A stretch of DNA of 64,000 nt, from NCBI GenBank assembly GCA_009760855.2, contig WPIO01000021.1, positions 2,368,501 to 2,432,500 of the forward strand. The letters are read 5' to 3'. Both the position numbers and the translations under genes were made by a program. Source of the DNA: Cristatella mucedo (taxonomy: Eukaryota; Bryozoa; Phylactolaemata; Cristatellidae). Shown here piece after piece: positions 45,880-55,852 of this stretch; positions within the stretch are counted from its first letter, which is position 1, and every line of letters begins with the position of its first letter. A model generated the notes under the pieces. That model had not been told where the DNA came from. It saw nothing but the letters and a program-made list of their open reading frames with translations, and made no database searches.

Positions 45880-48060
45880 TAACTTTTCTGAAAGCTTGTT
45901 GGCAGGGAACAGTCAGTAGCCACCTGCTTTCCTATTTCAGAAGTTAGTACAATGGGTGCTATACCTGTGCCACGATGGGCAAGAACTTGTGATAGTACTG
46001 CACCATCCCTATAAATGACTGGAGGCCACTGACGTCGTCCGTTGTTGGTGGAGCTTTTGTATGGCCCCACTTTATCCTTCGTGAGATGTAAGCCATTATT
46101 GTCTATTTGATATAGCGTATACAACAGACGGTTTTGAGAAGGCTTACTTTTCTCTACTTACTCGGAGGACAGTGCCTAGTAGTTTTGCAAACATTGAAAC
46201 TAAATTATACACGTGGGAAGTTTGGTCCTTCCTTGTCATAAGAATGTCATCTCGGTAGCACAATTTACCAGGCAGTCCAGACAGCAAGTGATCTCCCTTT
46301 GCTGAATACCGGCAGCTGAGGCAACACCAGACGGAAAGCGGTTCTATTTAAACTACTCCCTGTGCTTACTACTGGTAACATATGCTTTGAAGGATTCCTT
46401 AAACTCGATCTGCGTAATTACACGGGATAGATCAAGCTTTAAAAATAAGATCCCGCCATTTAAATTCTCTGGTAAGTTCTCTATCGAAGGCATTGGATAT
46501 GAGTCAATTATTTGCTGTTTTTGAGTTCAGTGTCGCTTCGTAGTCCCCTCAGAGGCGGATCGAGCCGTCGGGCCCATACTTACTGGCACAATTGGAGTCG
46601 CCCATTCGCACTGCTTGAACCGCAAAATTATCGCCTCAGACATCAACTTGTTTAGCCCAGCCTCTACCGTCTTGGACATTGCAAATGGCACAGTTCGATA
46701 TTTAATATGCACGTGTACAGCATTTTCTCGGACATTCAACTCGGCCTTGAAGCTGCTGAACATATCCGGCGTCTGGCGAAAGAGGTCAGCATGCTGTTGT
46801 AGAAGAGCACCTCACTCTCAGTCAGTTCAGTTAATACCTTCGAAGAAACCATCCTGCAGATGACAAGATCGAAAGCCACCGTTCATTCCCTGCCGAACAG
46901 CGTTACCTGGATGTCTGAAATGACGGACAGTTGAGCCTGAACTTTCTTCTTGATATTCAGCATGAAAATGAATTACTGCTACAGAAGATATCTCTGCAGT
47001 AGCGCCATACGGCCATACAGTAATATTGTTATACTCCAGGGTGTGGCGAGGACAGACTTGCTCATACTCGTGCAAGGAAGGCATCGAGATTCTCATCCTG
47101 CGTCGAATTCTATGCAAACAGGTGTTCCTTCAAAATGGACCCGCATCGTGAATAAATAAATACTAGCTGATTTAGCAGCCTCTTTTGTATAGTGACAGAA
47201 CAGCCTTTATGGCTATCACCACCGATTGCAGTGGCAATAAGGAATACCCCACAACAGGATTCGAACCGACGACCCTCGGGACCGAGGTAGTAAAAGCAAC
47301 CGCCATACCTAGTGTGTCATCATGACTCACCGTGCAAGGTTTATGGATTGCACTTCTCCCAGAATGAAAGAAAAATTGACATCATCCGAGACTTGTTGAC
47401 GTCCTCAGAGTTGTAGAGTGAATTTGTTGCTCTGGCTCTCGAACTTTCTGCCGTTCGCATTGGGTGCCGTGCTTTACTTCATGGCACCTTTTGGAGATGA
47501 CCTTGTAAACAACATGGTGGCATACCCTGCGGTGATGATGGCGCAGAAGCCATTCGTACTGCCTTGGTTGGCCGTAAGAGGCTCATTTTCGGGCGATTGG
47601 CTGAGCATGCGGCCAGCTCATTCTGGCAACTGGCAAAGGTACGGCATTCGAATGCTTACAACCCTTTTCCATCTCTGCGAGCTGCGACTTCTTCTTGCGA
47701 CTACTCTGCCGCGGTCGAAATACCTAACTAAATCTCCGCTGTAGGATTTGTTTGCTGTCAACAGCCCTTTCAGGGTGGCCTTGCAAGAGATTCCACATAC
47801 CAGCTCCTTTGGCAGAGCTGTCCGCAAGAATGGTTGGAATCGGCAATGCTGAGCCGAAAGACGAAAGGCGGCCTAAATATTTTCTCTCTTTTTCAAGCAA
47901 TCGTGCATGAAGACAGTCGAACTTGTAGCTTTCAGCAATTGCAAGCCTGCCGGCATAAAATTGTCCGAAAGCGCCCGCGTGCGTACCAGAAGGTTCTCAT
48001 CCGACAGTTTAGCTGGCGATACAAGGCCAAAGCAGCAGCGCCTTAGTTCCCATCGAACTC
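45880..48060 (-). mobile_element. Second LTR retrotransposon fossil, nested in copy 1
   Basis: Opposite orientation to its host element. From right to left: a capsid-type gag region near 48060-47450, a SINE-A insertion at 47163-47329, then a protease-to-reverse-transcriptase region from about 47120 to 45880. It appears to belong to a different gypsy-type family from its host, because its gag is of the longer capsid type. Partial, with no end repeats recognised, many breaks, old. Confidence 0.6.
47163..47329 (-). mobile_element. SINE-A inside an LTR fossil
   Basis: Complete minus-strand SINE-A: the CTAGCTGATTTAGCAGCCTC end, GTATAGTGACAGAACAGCC, ATGGCTATCACCACCG, GGATTCGAACC (B-box complement), CCTCGGGACCGAGG and a CATGACTCA head. 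A little more diverged than the copies at 38.3 and 62.4 kb. Confidence 0.88.
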
Positions 48061-48908
48061 ATAAGTGAAGCTGCATGGCGATCTATCGGTACCAGCTAAA
48101 CTAGCGCACACTTTTCGAACATATCCAGGTAAACACCGAATGCCTGTCTGTCTTCATCAAACAAGATGAAGCATCTGTGGGCTGCCATGTCTCAACAAAA
48201 ACCCAGCTTGTCGCCACTGCTAAGTTTGTGCGAGCAGTTTCGTTCAGCCAACGGCGGCTCAGAGGAAATGCCTTTTATTTCGGAACGAAGAGGCGGGCCT
48301 CAGCGGCCTTAATGCACGCTAGTTGAGTAGCCTCGGAGCGTACCCAAAAGTGAGTCGCCTGTTTTCGGCCGGAAGAGGGCGGTGGTTGGGCAAGTCCGGC
48401 GGACCCAGCATGGTTCGACAGATTAGGACGAAGTCGCCCGTGGCCATGGCTGGCAAGGTGCGAGTTGCAACTCAACGATGAATGCGCAAAAGAGATGCAA
48501 CAGCACTGCCGTGATAACCATCATTCTGCTTGCCCCCATTTCCGCCTCTTCAACTTGGCCAACAGGTATTATTGCAGACTGATAGCAAAAATAAGCAGAG
48601 CACATGTGCAACGGCGACAGATCAAGCGGGTGCTCCTCGGCAATTTGTCAGGCACACTGACATAGACATCTCACTTTGGCAGAACGCAAGGCATCTTAGA
48701 CCTTTTGAAACCGATCTACAGATCACTAGCAGCGAATCTCATGGCGCTTCCCGAATCTACCGAACCCCACAACGGCAGTGCTAGATTATTGTGAATGGAT
48801 TGTCAATGAGGCGCACATCTCTCAAGAGCGCCTGACAGCATGATCTTACTGAGCGTTAAAGCCGGTCCGAAGGCTAGATCTTTGAAAATGAGATTGTTCC
48901 TATTTGGA

Positions 48909-48952
48909 GGAAAGAACTGGTATGCTGCTGTTGCAGCATACCAGTTCTTTCC
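48909..48952. repeat. Perfect 20-bp hairpin within the right LTR of copy 1
   Basis: Arms GGAAAGAACTGGTATGCTGC and GCAGCATACCAGTTCTTTCC are exact complements around TGTT. The corresponding LTR in copy 2 has no such sequence at this point, so it is an insertion or a templated duplication. It is perfect although the surrounding LTR is diverged, so it is younger than the LTR. Confidence 0.9.
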
Positions 48953-49088
48953 AAGCCAAGCTACCAGTTCGATGCCACAACATTGTGACCAATCAGAAGA
49001 GGGTCCGTCCGGGCTGAAGCCCTGTTCATTACATAAGATGGCTGCTAATAAATGCTTGCCGTCCATCCGCGAGCGGTTTTTCATTACA

Positions 49089-49441
49089 GGCGGCTGCAGG
49101 TCACAGATCCGAGGTCCGACTGACTACTAGTAGCAGGCACTGGAGGCACATCCGCGAGAGCTCGGTGGATGAGCCGCCAGGCCCGGAACAATAGGCCAAG
49201 ACTTGAGGTCTGGAAGTGTGCAGAAATTCAGGATGCCAATGAAGACTCTGCATCCTAGTTCGATGCCACTCAGGTGGTGGTATTCCAGAAGGTTGGTTCC
49301 TGGAGACGCGGCGACCTAAACGACGGCGTTGTCCATCTACAGGGTGTCTTTTTATGTCAGACTCTAACTAAAGACCAAAGAACTATGACTCAGCTTCCGC
49401 CTTAGAACAAAGGCAGGCAAACTCTTTTAAGCGGCCGTTGC
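49089..49441. other. No gene recognised
   Basis: GC-leaning sequence, no motif seen. Confidence 0.4.
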
Positions 49442-49590
49442 GAGCTGGTTTTGTCTAGTGGTTAAGGTACTCGCCCCGACCAAGGTCTGACTGAGGTCGT
49501 GGGCTCGAGCCCCGAGGCATATGTGAAGCGCCTGAATAGAGATTAAGTTCTCTTGGGGCGCTATATAAATGAATTATATTATATATTATT
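49442..49590 (+). mobile_element. SINE-B, best-preserved copy
   Basis: GAGCTGGTTTTGTCTAGTGG and TTAAGGTACTCGCCCCGACC (A-box region), GAGGTCGTGGGCTCGAGCCCC (B-box region), ATGTGAAGCGCC, TGAATAGAGATTAAGTTCTC and TTGGGGCGCTATATAAATG, then an ATTATATTATATATTATT tail. In the tail AGAGA pairs with TCTCT and GCGCC with GGCGC. The tail matches the 3' ends of LINE families A and C, so this SINE probably used a LINE's machinery. Confidence 0.9.
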
Positions 49591-51299
49591 CACAGAAACT
49601 CCTCCCTTCGCTGCATCGGAATAACTTTAGTCCGCAGCGAAAAATATCTGCACAGGGACCACTCTCGCAAACGCTAACGCGAAATGCGCGCTGCAGGTGC
49701 GCTACATTAGACCGTATTAAGTGGTGTCCACCGAAATCTCCAGGCGTTTTCTCGCCGAATCTCGTTGCCATCAATAGCTGGCGTAAGCAGTGTAAGCTGA
49801 TGCTCTGGCGCCAAGCACTTGCCGGTGCACAAACAAAGAAATGCGGACGCCGAGGGGGGCTACAATACCAATGTATTTTGCCAACGCTCACGGCGTTACA
49901 CAGCACACCTGCACTCCCACCCGCTCTCTGTTCTGTTTCCTCCCAGCCTGCTCCTCTCCGGGCAGTGACTCATCCTTATAAAAATATTAACTCATTAAAC
50001 GATAATCCCATATCATTCTTATACCCATAAGACCATGGACCTGCATTAAACGATAAAACCACAAACAACCCGCCAGCCTCCCTCGTCATATGAGAAACAT
50101 GTCAGGCAATAGTCAGACGGCTGGCGGTGACGATGACGAAGACGATGAAATGACGTGAAAACGTGATGACGTGAAAAAACCCATGAGCGAGCGGCCACCT
50201 ATTCTTAACTAGGTAGCCAGGACATTAGAATAGGGCTGACAGCCTGCCGATATCAGTTGGCTTCCTAGTAAATAAACACGACTGCTGCTTCTCTTGATCA
50301 CAGCTCAAAATCGCAGGTCTTTTCAACCATCTCCCTCGTTCTCACAGAAACCCGTCTACCATGACCGCTGTGTCCTCTTCGGTCACTGCTCAAGGACGCA
50401 GGTGCTTTTCAGGCACCCTCGCTCTTACGAAAACCCGTCCCGCAACTCTTGGACGGCTGATGGCGACAGCGACCTTAAACGAGCTTTGCTATATTCTTAA
50501 ATTGCTAGCCGAGACAATAGCATTGACAGGCCGGCCTATAATAATCAGCCGCGTGATCCTACTACTACGGATGCGTCCTCTTGCTCACTTCTCTGGGACG
50601 AAGATGTTTTTCAGCCAAGCAGTTCCTGTGTGCCCAAAAATTGAGCCAGAGTGGTGATGTTCTTCAGTGCGCCCTGTCACGCAAGCATGATTTAGCGTTC
50701 GGTTAAATTCTACGCAGCACCTGATTACGGTTTCATTTGAGTATCGTGGATATGAATTAGACTGCTTCAAAACCGTAGCGGGAAAAATACAACGCTTTTG
50801 GAGAGCGAAGATGCAGAAATGAAAGAGTGCTTATCCACGCAAAGGTTTGGAGTTGTGCAATTTTGCAGGAAAACCGTAACCAGAGGACCAAATATGAAAA
50901 TTGAGCTCAGCGTGAATCGTGTCTTAACGCTCAAGGTATTTGAGACTTGGTATATCGAACTTTGGGTCTCGTAGGAGGCGACCCCGGGGAAGCTGTAAGA
51001 GTACGCTGACGAGTAAGATAGGGAGAAGCTGGTTTGGGGAACGTGAGCCCCGCCCAGCCACTTAAAGGTTAGGTGCGTCGAGAGACTGCAATGCACATTC
51101 TCAGGAAGCGGGTCCCGATAGACCTGAGTACTAGTTACTGGCCCAATAAATGATGGCGCCGCCGGTGGTCAATAACAGTTTCCGACGGCAGACCTAGAGG
51201 CGAAGAAGTTTGCTTCCAGGCCAACCAAGTCCTGTGAGAGAGCCGAAGTAGCTGTATCTACTTATGATAGTATGGTAAAGTGGGATACTTAACATAACC
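49591..51299. other. No gene recognised
   Basis: Short overlapping frames without clear motifs. Part of it may be the leader or end repeat of the gag-like fossil that follows, but I could not define borders. Confidence 0.35.
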
Positions 51300-52040
51300 A
51301 ATTTCAGTACATTGTTGCTTCGTGTGGCTGGTATAAGGCTGAAAAGGCGTCTTGCTACGAGTGTACATGGTTCGACCGCAGTAGTGTTGGACGTGCTATC
51401 ACAATCAGATATGCAGAAATATATGAAGCTGGATCGACTGCTGAGATATGATGCTTTCGGCGTGAAGCTAAAGCGGATCATTGTGGGAAGAGCTGTTAGG
51501 AATGGTTAGGCGGAAGGTTGAGACACTGAGCCAGCTGGAACTCGATATAAAGACTGAAAATTTCACACCCGTCAGCCAAAGCAAATTTGCTGCTGCCTTT
51601 CCTCTCGGAAGTTTAAATAAGGGCCATGAGCCACTTATCTTTGGATCAGTGCGTTCTTTAATAAAACAACAAACTCTCGACGAGGCGTTAGCCAGAGGAG
51701 GCGAATTTGAGGAGAGCTGCAGAGGTCGCGGGTTTACCGATAGGGGAGGCTATGAAAGCAACGATACGAGGTAAACAAGTTATAGATCTAATACCCAGAT
51801 GGGTTGTGCTGCTCATAGAGTTGAAGCCCTGGACAGCAAGCCAGAGTATCGTTGCTTTTATTACCATAAACAACTCGCCGCAGGAATATATATTGCCAAT
51901 AAAGTTTCGGAATGGGCCCAGGAGTTCACTTTCAAACTTTATTGAGATCAATAGGCCACGATAATAGGATTCCACATGACGTAGAAACAGCTATGCTTGC
52001 CTTGATTGTGGTGCATTGGTCATTATATTAGACACTGCCC
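51300..52040 (+). mobile_element. Gag-like fossil of an LTR retrotransposon
   Basis: Plus-strand remains of a capsid-type gag (about 51310-51700) with a zinc-knuckle-like stretch near 52000-52035. It differs from the gag of the two LTR fossils above, so it is probably a third gypsy-type family. No pol region or end repeats recognised. Broken in several places, old. Confidence 0.5.
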
Positions 52041-52108
52041 CATCCAAATCCGTGTCAGGGGAATAACAGTAACGGACGGTCGGGAAAAAATAGAGGTTGA
52101 TGTCAGAA

Positions 52109-52137
52109 AGAGGGAGAGAGAGAGAGAGAGAGAGAGA

Positions 52138-52169
<32 letters not shown>
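52109..52169 (+). repeat. (GA)n-(CA)n microsatellite
   Basis: A pure GA array passes directly into a pure CA array. Confidence 0.97.
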
Positions 52170-52172
<3 letters not shown>

Positions 52173-52539
52173 CGTGAATGTGATAGACCCAGGATCACTA
52201 ATATGCAGACATGCCCGGGCGAATGTTTGTGCAAGAGAGAATTAATGAACAGGAATGCCCTATGGTAGTTGACACTGGCTAGTAGCTATCGTGTGCTAGC
52301 GACAGTTTCGTGAGCTCTGACGGAATGACATGACTGAGGACTCGAAGCGTTTGTGAGGTGTCTAGGTACACTACACTAAGATGTGGGGCCCAAAGGAGGT
52401 TAAATTGAGTATCGGTGGTAAGACCAAATGCCACCAGGTTTCTTTAAGTCAATATGAATGAGGCATTCACATGGACTCTAGATTAGAAGGAGCTACTGAA
52501 ATTTGACATTTTACTACAGCATTTGGTGGATTTTTGTGA
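52170..52539. other. No gene recognised
   Basis: Nothing seen. Confidence 0.4.
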
Positions 52540-52676
52540 TTCATCTTAAGTGCCCAAGTACCTGCTCACACTATGCGTGCTGCTTGTGGGTTCTACCGTC
52601 AAACATTTAATAATGCTTTATATGCAGCATCTGTAAAATGCATAGAGAGGGATTCAGTTCTGTGAGTGAACTACGC
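52540..52676 (+). mobile_element. LINE 3' tail, degraded (family A-like)
   Basis: Scattered matches to the family A 3' untranslated region (CACACTATGCGTGCTGC) and then CAGCATCTGTAAAATGCATA and GAGAGGGATTCAGTTCTGTG at the stem-loop position. Confidence 0.55.
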
Positions 52677-53231
52677 TGGTCATCGCCTAGCCTAGAGGCC
52701 GGTACCGGAAGGGCAAAGGCCGAGTTGAGCACCCCGGATATCGAGGACCGGAACTTGGACGGCGTGCTAGGTCTCTTTTGGTGGAAGCTCTAGTCGGCTA
52801 TAGACTTGCACTCCAACGGTCTAAGCAATAACGTTGCCAGTCAGATCTTGGACTTCGTACGCTGGTACTCTGGGAAAGGAGCCGGTGCGACGGCGGAACC
52901 CGGAAGCCGATCGAGCAACTGACAAGTTTGTGAGCGCTTGCGGCCTCATCTCTCAGCCCTATAGATTTGCTGTCTGTAAGATCTTCCCTCTTGTATTTTC
53001 TAGTTCCAAATGTGTACCACCTGCACGTGTCTTAATACTTTTACATTGAGAGATTATACCCGGACGATCCCCATCGCGAGGCCGTGCCAGGACCGCCTCG
53101 TGTAGCGACCTAGACTGGGCATTACCGAGTCGGGGAATCCTAGCGGGAATAGGCTCATACCTCATAAACTTAGCCACGAATTTTGGGTTTAGATTACCTG
53201 ATGCCCAAGGTAGCTAGAGTGACATCACGCA
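52677..53231. other. No gene recognised
   Basis: A GC-leaning stretch with a 71-codon plus frame at 52834-53049 and a 72-codon minus frame overlapping it. No motif. Confidence 0.35.
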
Positions 53232-54385
53232 AACACTCTTGTCGCGCCTGCATATCACTGGTACTGGATTGCATTTAAGTCTCATCTCAGCGGGATACTC
53301 CAGAGTATTGACGTGAACTGAAAAAGATCATCCGAGGAAACACTGCAATTTGGGGTACCTCGGGGCTTTGTGCTTTGTCCAATTTTGTTCACTGTTTATA
53401 CTCTCAATCTTTTCGATTTGATTGCCAGGCTCAACCGAGGCTTTCATGTCTATCCAGAGCACACTATGTCGTGCCTCTGATTTCATCTCTCCCAGCCCTC
53501 TTGCACATCGAGTTTTATCAACTTCCTTCTCTGCATGATGACACCCGCGCATGGATTGCAGCAAACTTTTTTAAACGAACTGATGGTAAAATCATCCTAC
53601 CAGTAATGGGCCAACCAAGTGTGATTCAGCAATTGAAAAGTTTGAAGCTCACAATCGGCTCTGCCGTAATGCCTCTTGTTGAACCTGCATTAAATCTAGG
53701 TGTCCTGTTCCAAAGCGACCTTTCACTAAACGACCACATCAACTCCACAGTGCTTAGGTTCAGCTAGGTATTTTGGCAAAAATTCAGGCCTGCTTAGATA
53801 GGGTTACCACATCCCAATTTATCCGTGCATTTTGACTTCTGTAACTCACCGATTGCTGGTCTACTGGTCCGTGCAATCAGGCGCTGGCAACTCTCACAAA
53901 ACTCTGCAGCTAGGCTTGTCAGTCGTGAGCGTCGCAGTCACCGCATACAAGGCAATTCTCACAGATCTGCACTGGCTCCATATCCAGCAACGCATCGACT
54001 TCAAGGCTCTGCCATTCATTTGTAGCCCCCTTATTCTTTAGCCCTGGCCTAACTATCAAATCTGCCCACCCCTCACAAAGCTTAGATCAAACCGCACGGC
54101 TATTGAAGTCAAATGGTTAGCTATAACTCATAAGAATATCAAATCCGTGTGATTAGGCCTCTGTGTGATTATGCGTGCTGACGCTTTGCATGCTGGCAGT
54201 AGAGATATTTGATTGCTGACTCTTTGCATGTCACATATAACCATGTAATGCTTGCTGTCACTGAGAATGCTACCCGTAACTATTGGATCATGCTTCCTTT
54301 GCAGCAAACGTTAACTACCTAGAAAGACATCGAGTTCTCTGCGGTAGCTAAAATTAATGTATTATTTTCATATTTATTATTTTCC
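53232..54385 (+). mobile_element. LINE family A, older and longer copy
   Basis: Begins within the reverse transcriptase between motif A and the PQG box: CGCCTGCATATCACTGGTAC matches the GITGTALQW region. It continues through YSRVLT, a VPRGF-ALCPILFTVYTL stretch, NFFKRTDGKIILPVMGQPSV, NLGVLFQSDLSLNDHINST, an FDFCNSPIAGL stretch, ARLVSRERRS and LHWLHIQQRIDFKAL. After that come the 3' untranslated region, the AGACATCGAGTTCTC stem-loop remnant and an AT-rich tail. Many shifts. The YADD region is damaged. More diverged than the other A copies. Confidence 0.82.
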
Positions 54386-55852
54386 AGTGAACCTCAGTGA
54401 GATACGGTTGCAAGTCGTTAGGCTTCTTTTCGATTTAGAGGTTAATTGGGCAGTGAGTGTTCGCGTCAGAAATTCGCTCTGAGTAATGATACTAGATCAA
54501 TCAGAGCAAGTGATTTCATGTAAAACCAATCGAGTGTCAGAGAAGCCTTACAGATTTTTACTTTCACATTGATAAGCGATATAAATTGTGTTGGCTACTG
54601 TATGTCCACTGAAAGTCGCTAAGCGTAGAGTGAGATTTCGAAACCTCTCCTTCGTAGCACCCACTTAGTTCATTTGTCCCGGCGATGCAGAAGCCGGTAA
54701 ATTAACGTGCTTGCCAATAAGACGGTATCTCAAGCACTTAATTACCACTCTCGTTCAGGCAGATCACTCTGTCGTATGTACAAGCAATGGTGACTCGCTA
54801 TCAGAGCGCCGGTTCAAAGTACCTTTCCTACTTCCTGAGAGATCTAGCAAGTTATCCGACTGCCACGTGCGACGTGAGCATTTGCTATAACTATTGAGAA
54901 AAAATTGAGACAAAGCTCAGTTCTTGGGTGAAGATTGAGTAGAACTCCCCCTGCCGCAATCATGGAGAATTTGATCTTTGTCTTAAGGAAAGATAGAATG
55001 GAATCTTCGCTGTTTAGTTTTGTCGCCAACGGAAGCAAGACTGGTGCGACGTTATGCTTCTGATATAGGTTTATTTGAATGCCTCACAATCAACATTGCA
55101 ATTAATTTCATTACTATCCGTATGTTATCAGTTCAACGCCAGGCGAATTATTTTGAAGCCTATCACGTTGTAAGCGAATTTAAAACGAAGCAAAAGAGAA
55201 GAAGCAACAGCAAAAGCACAAAAGAGCAGTAGCTAGTACAAGAGCAGCTGCAGTGCAACGTCGCCCAGGAAGGCGTCTTTGCTGAGATGGCAAACATCCG
55301 ACTTCGTAAATAGTGCATGGATGCATGCCAATGTTTTCAAAAATGTCCATCTTGTCCTAACAAGGTTGATGTCTTTAAGTTCTGACTTGAAGCCAAGAAC
55401 AAAGTGTGTGTTTTCCCAAGCTTGTATGAGCTATGAGCCAGGATTTTACACTGGGTTTTACGCCTATTGGACTCCAACCAACGTGCCTGATTAGCATTAA
55501 CGAGAAAACAAGTTGATCTGAGGCTCTGATGCTAAATCCCGCAAATGAAAGCCAGCTCCACCATCTGGTTCCAGGAGTGTGGGCGTCTCTATCCCTAGGA
55601 GCAAGTGACCTCAATTGTGATCTGCTGCACCTACTGCGGTTTAGTTGCTGGTTCAGTGACGTAGTGTCTCATTACCATTAAGCAGCATTTAGCTTAGTAT
55701 TTTTTGCTTGTGTCATTCATCTGATATGCCCTTCTATACTGTTTTGGTCTTTTTTTCTTGTGGGCAGTTTACACAGCCAGTGTTCCTCTTAGACTTGCGT
55801 CATACTTGCTCAAGCACCAGTGCTGTCGAGAAAACGTCTTTTGTTAGTGAGA
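54386..55852. other. No gene recognised
   Basis: 1.5 kb; frames of 60-79 codons without motifs, no repeat family recognised. Confidence 0.4.

Larger units (their letters stand above)
42240..49088 (+). mobile_element. Gypsy-like LTR retrotransposon fossil, copy 1
   Basis: Same family as the copy at 55853-61170. Left to right: a faint left LTR ending near 42386, a short gag with a zinc-knuckle region near 43060-43190, a decayed protease/reverse transcriptase region, RNase H near 44400-44560, integrase near 45380-45870, then, after a nested second fossil, the 3' region near 48470-48800 and a right LTR at 48833-49088. It is thoroughly broken (dozens of breaks) and old. It carries nested insertions and, in its right LTR, a 44-base perfect hairpin. 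Confidence 0.75.

Noticed and set aside
49442-49515. Functional tRNA gene at a SINE-B head
   Set aside because: No proper acceptor-stem pairing; repeated in several copies with the same SINE body.
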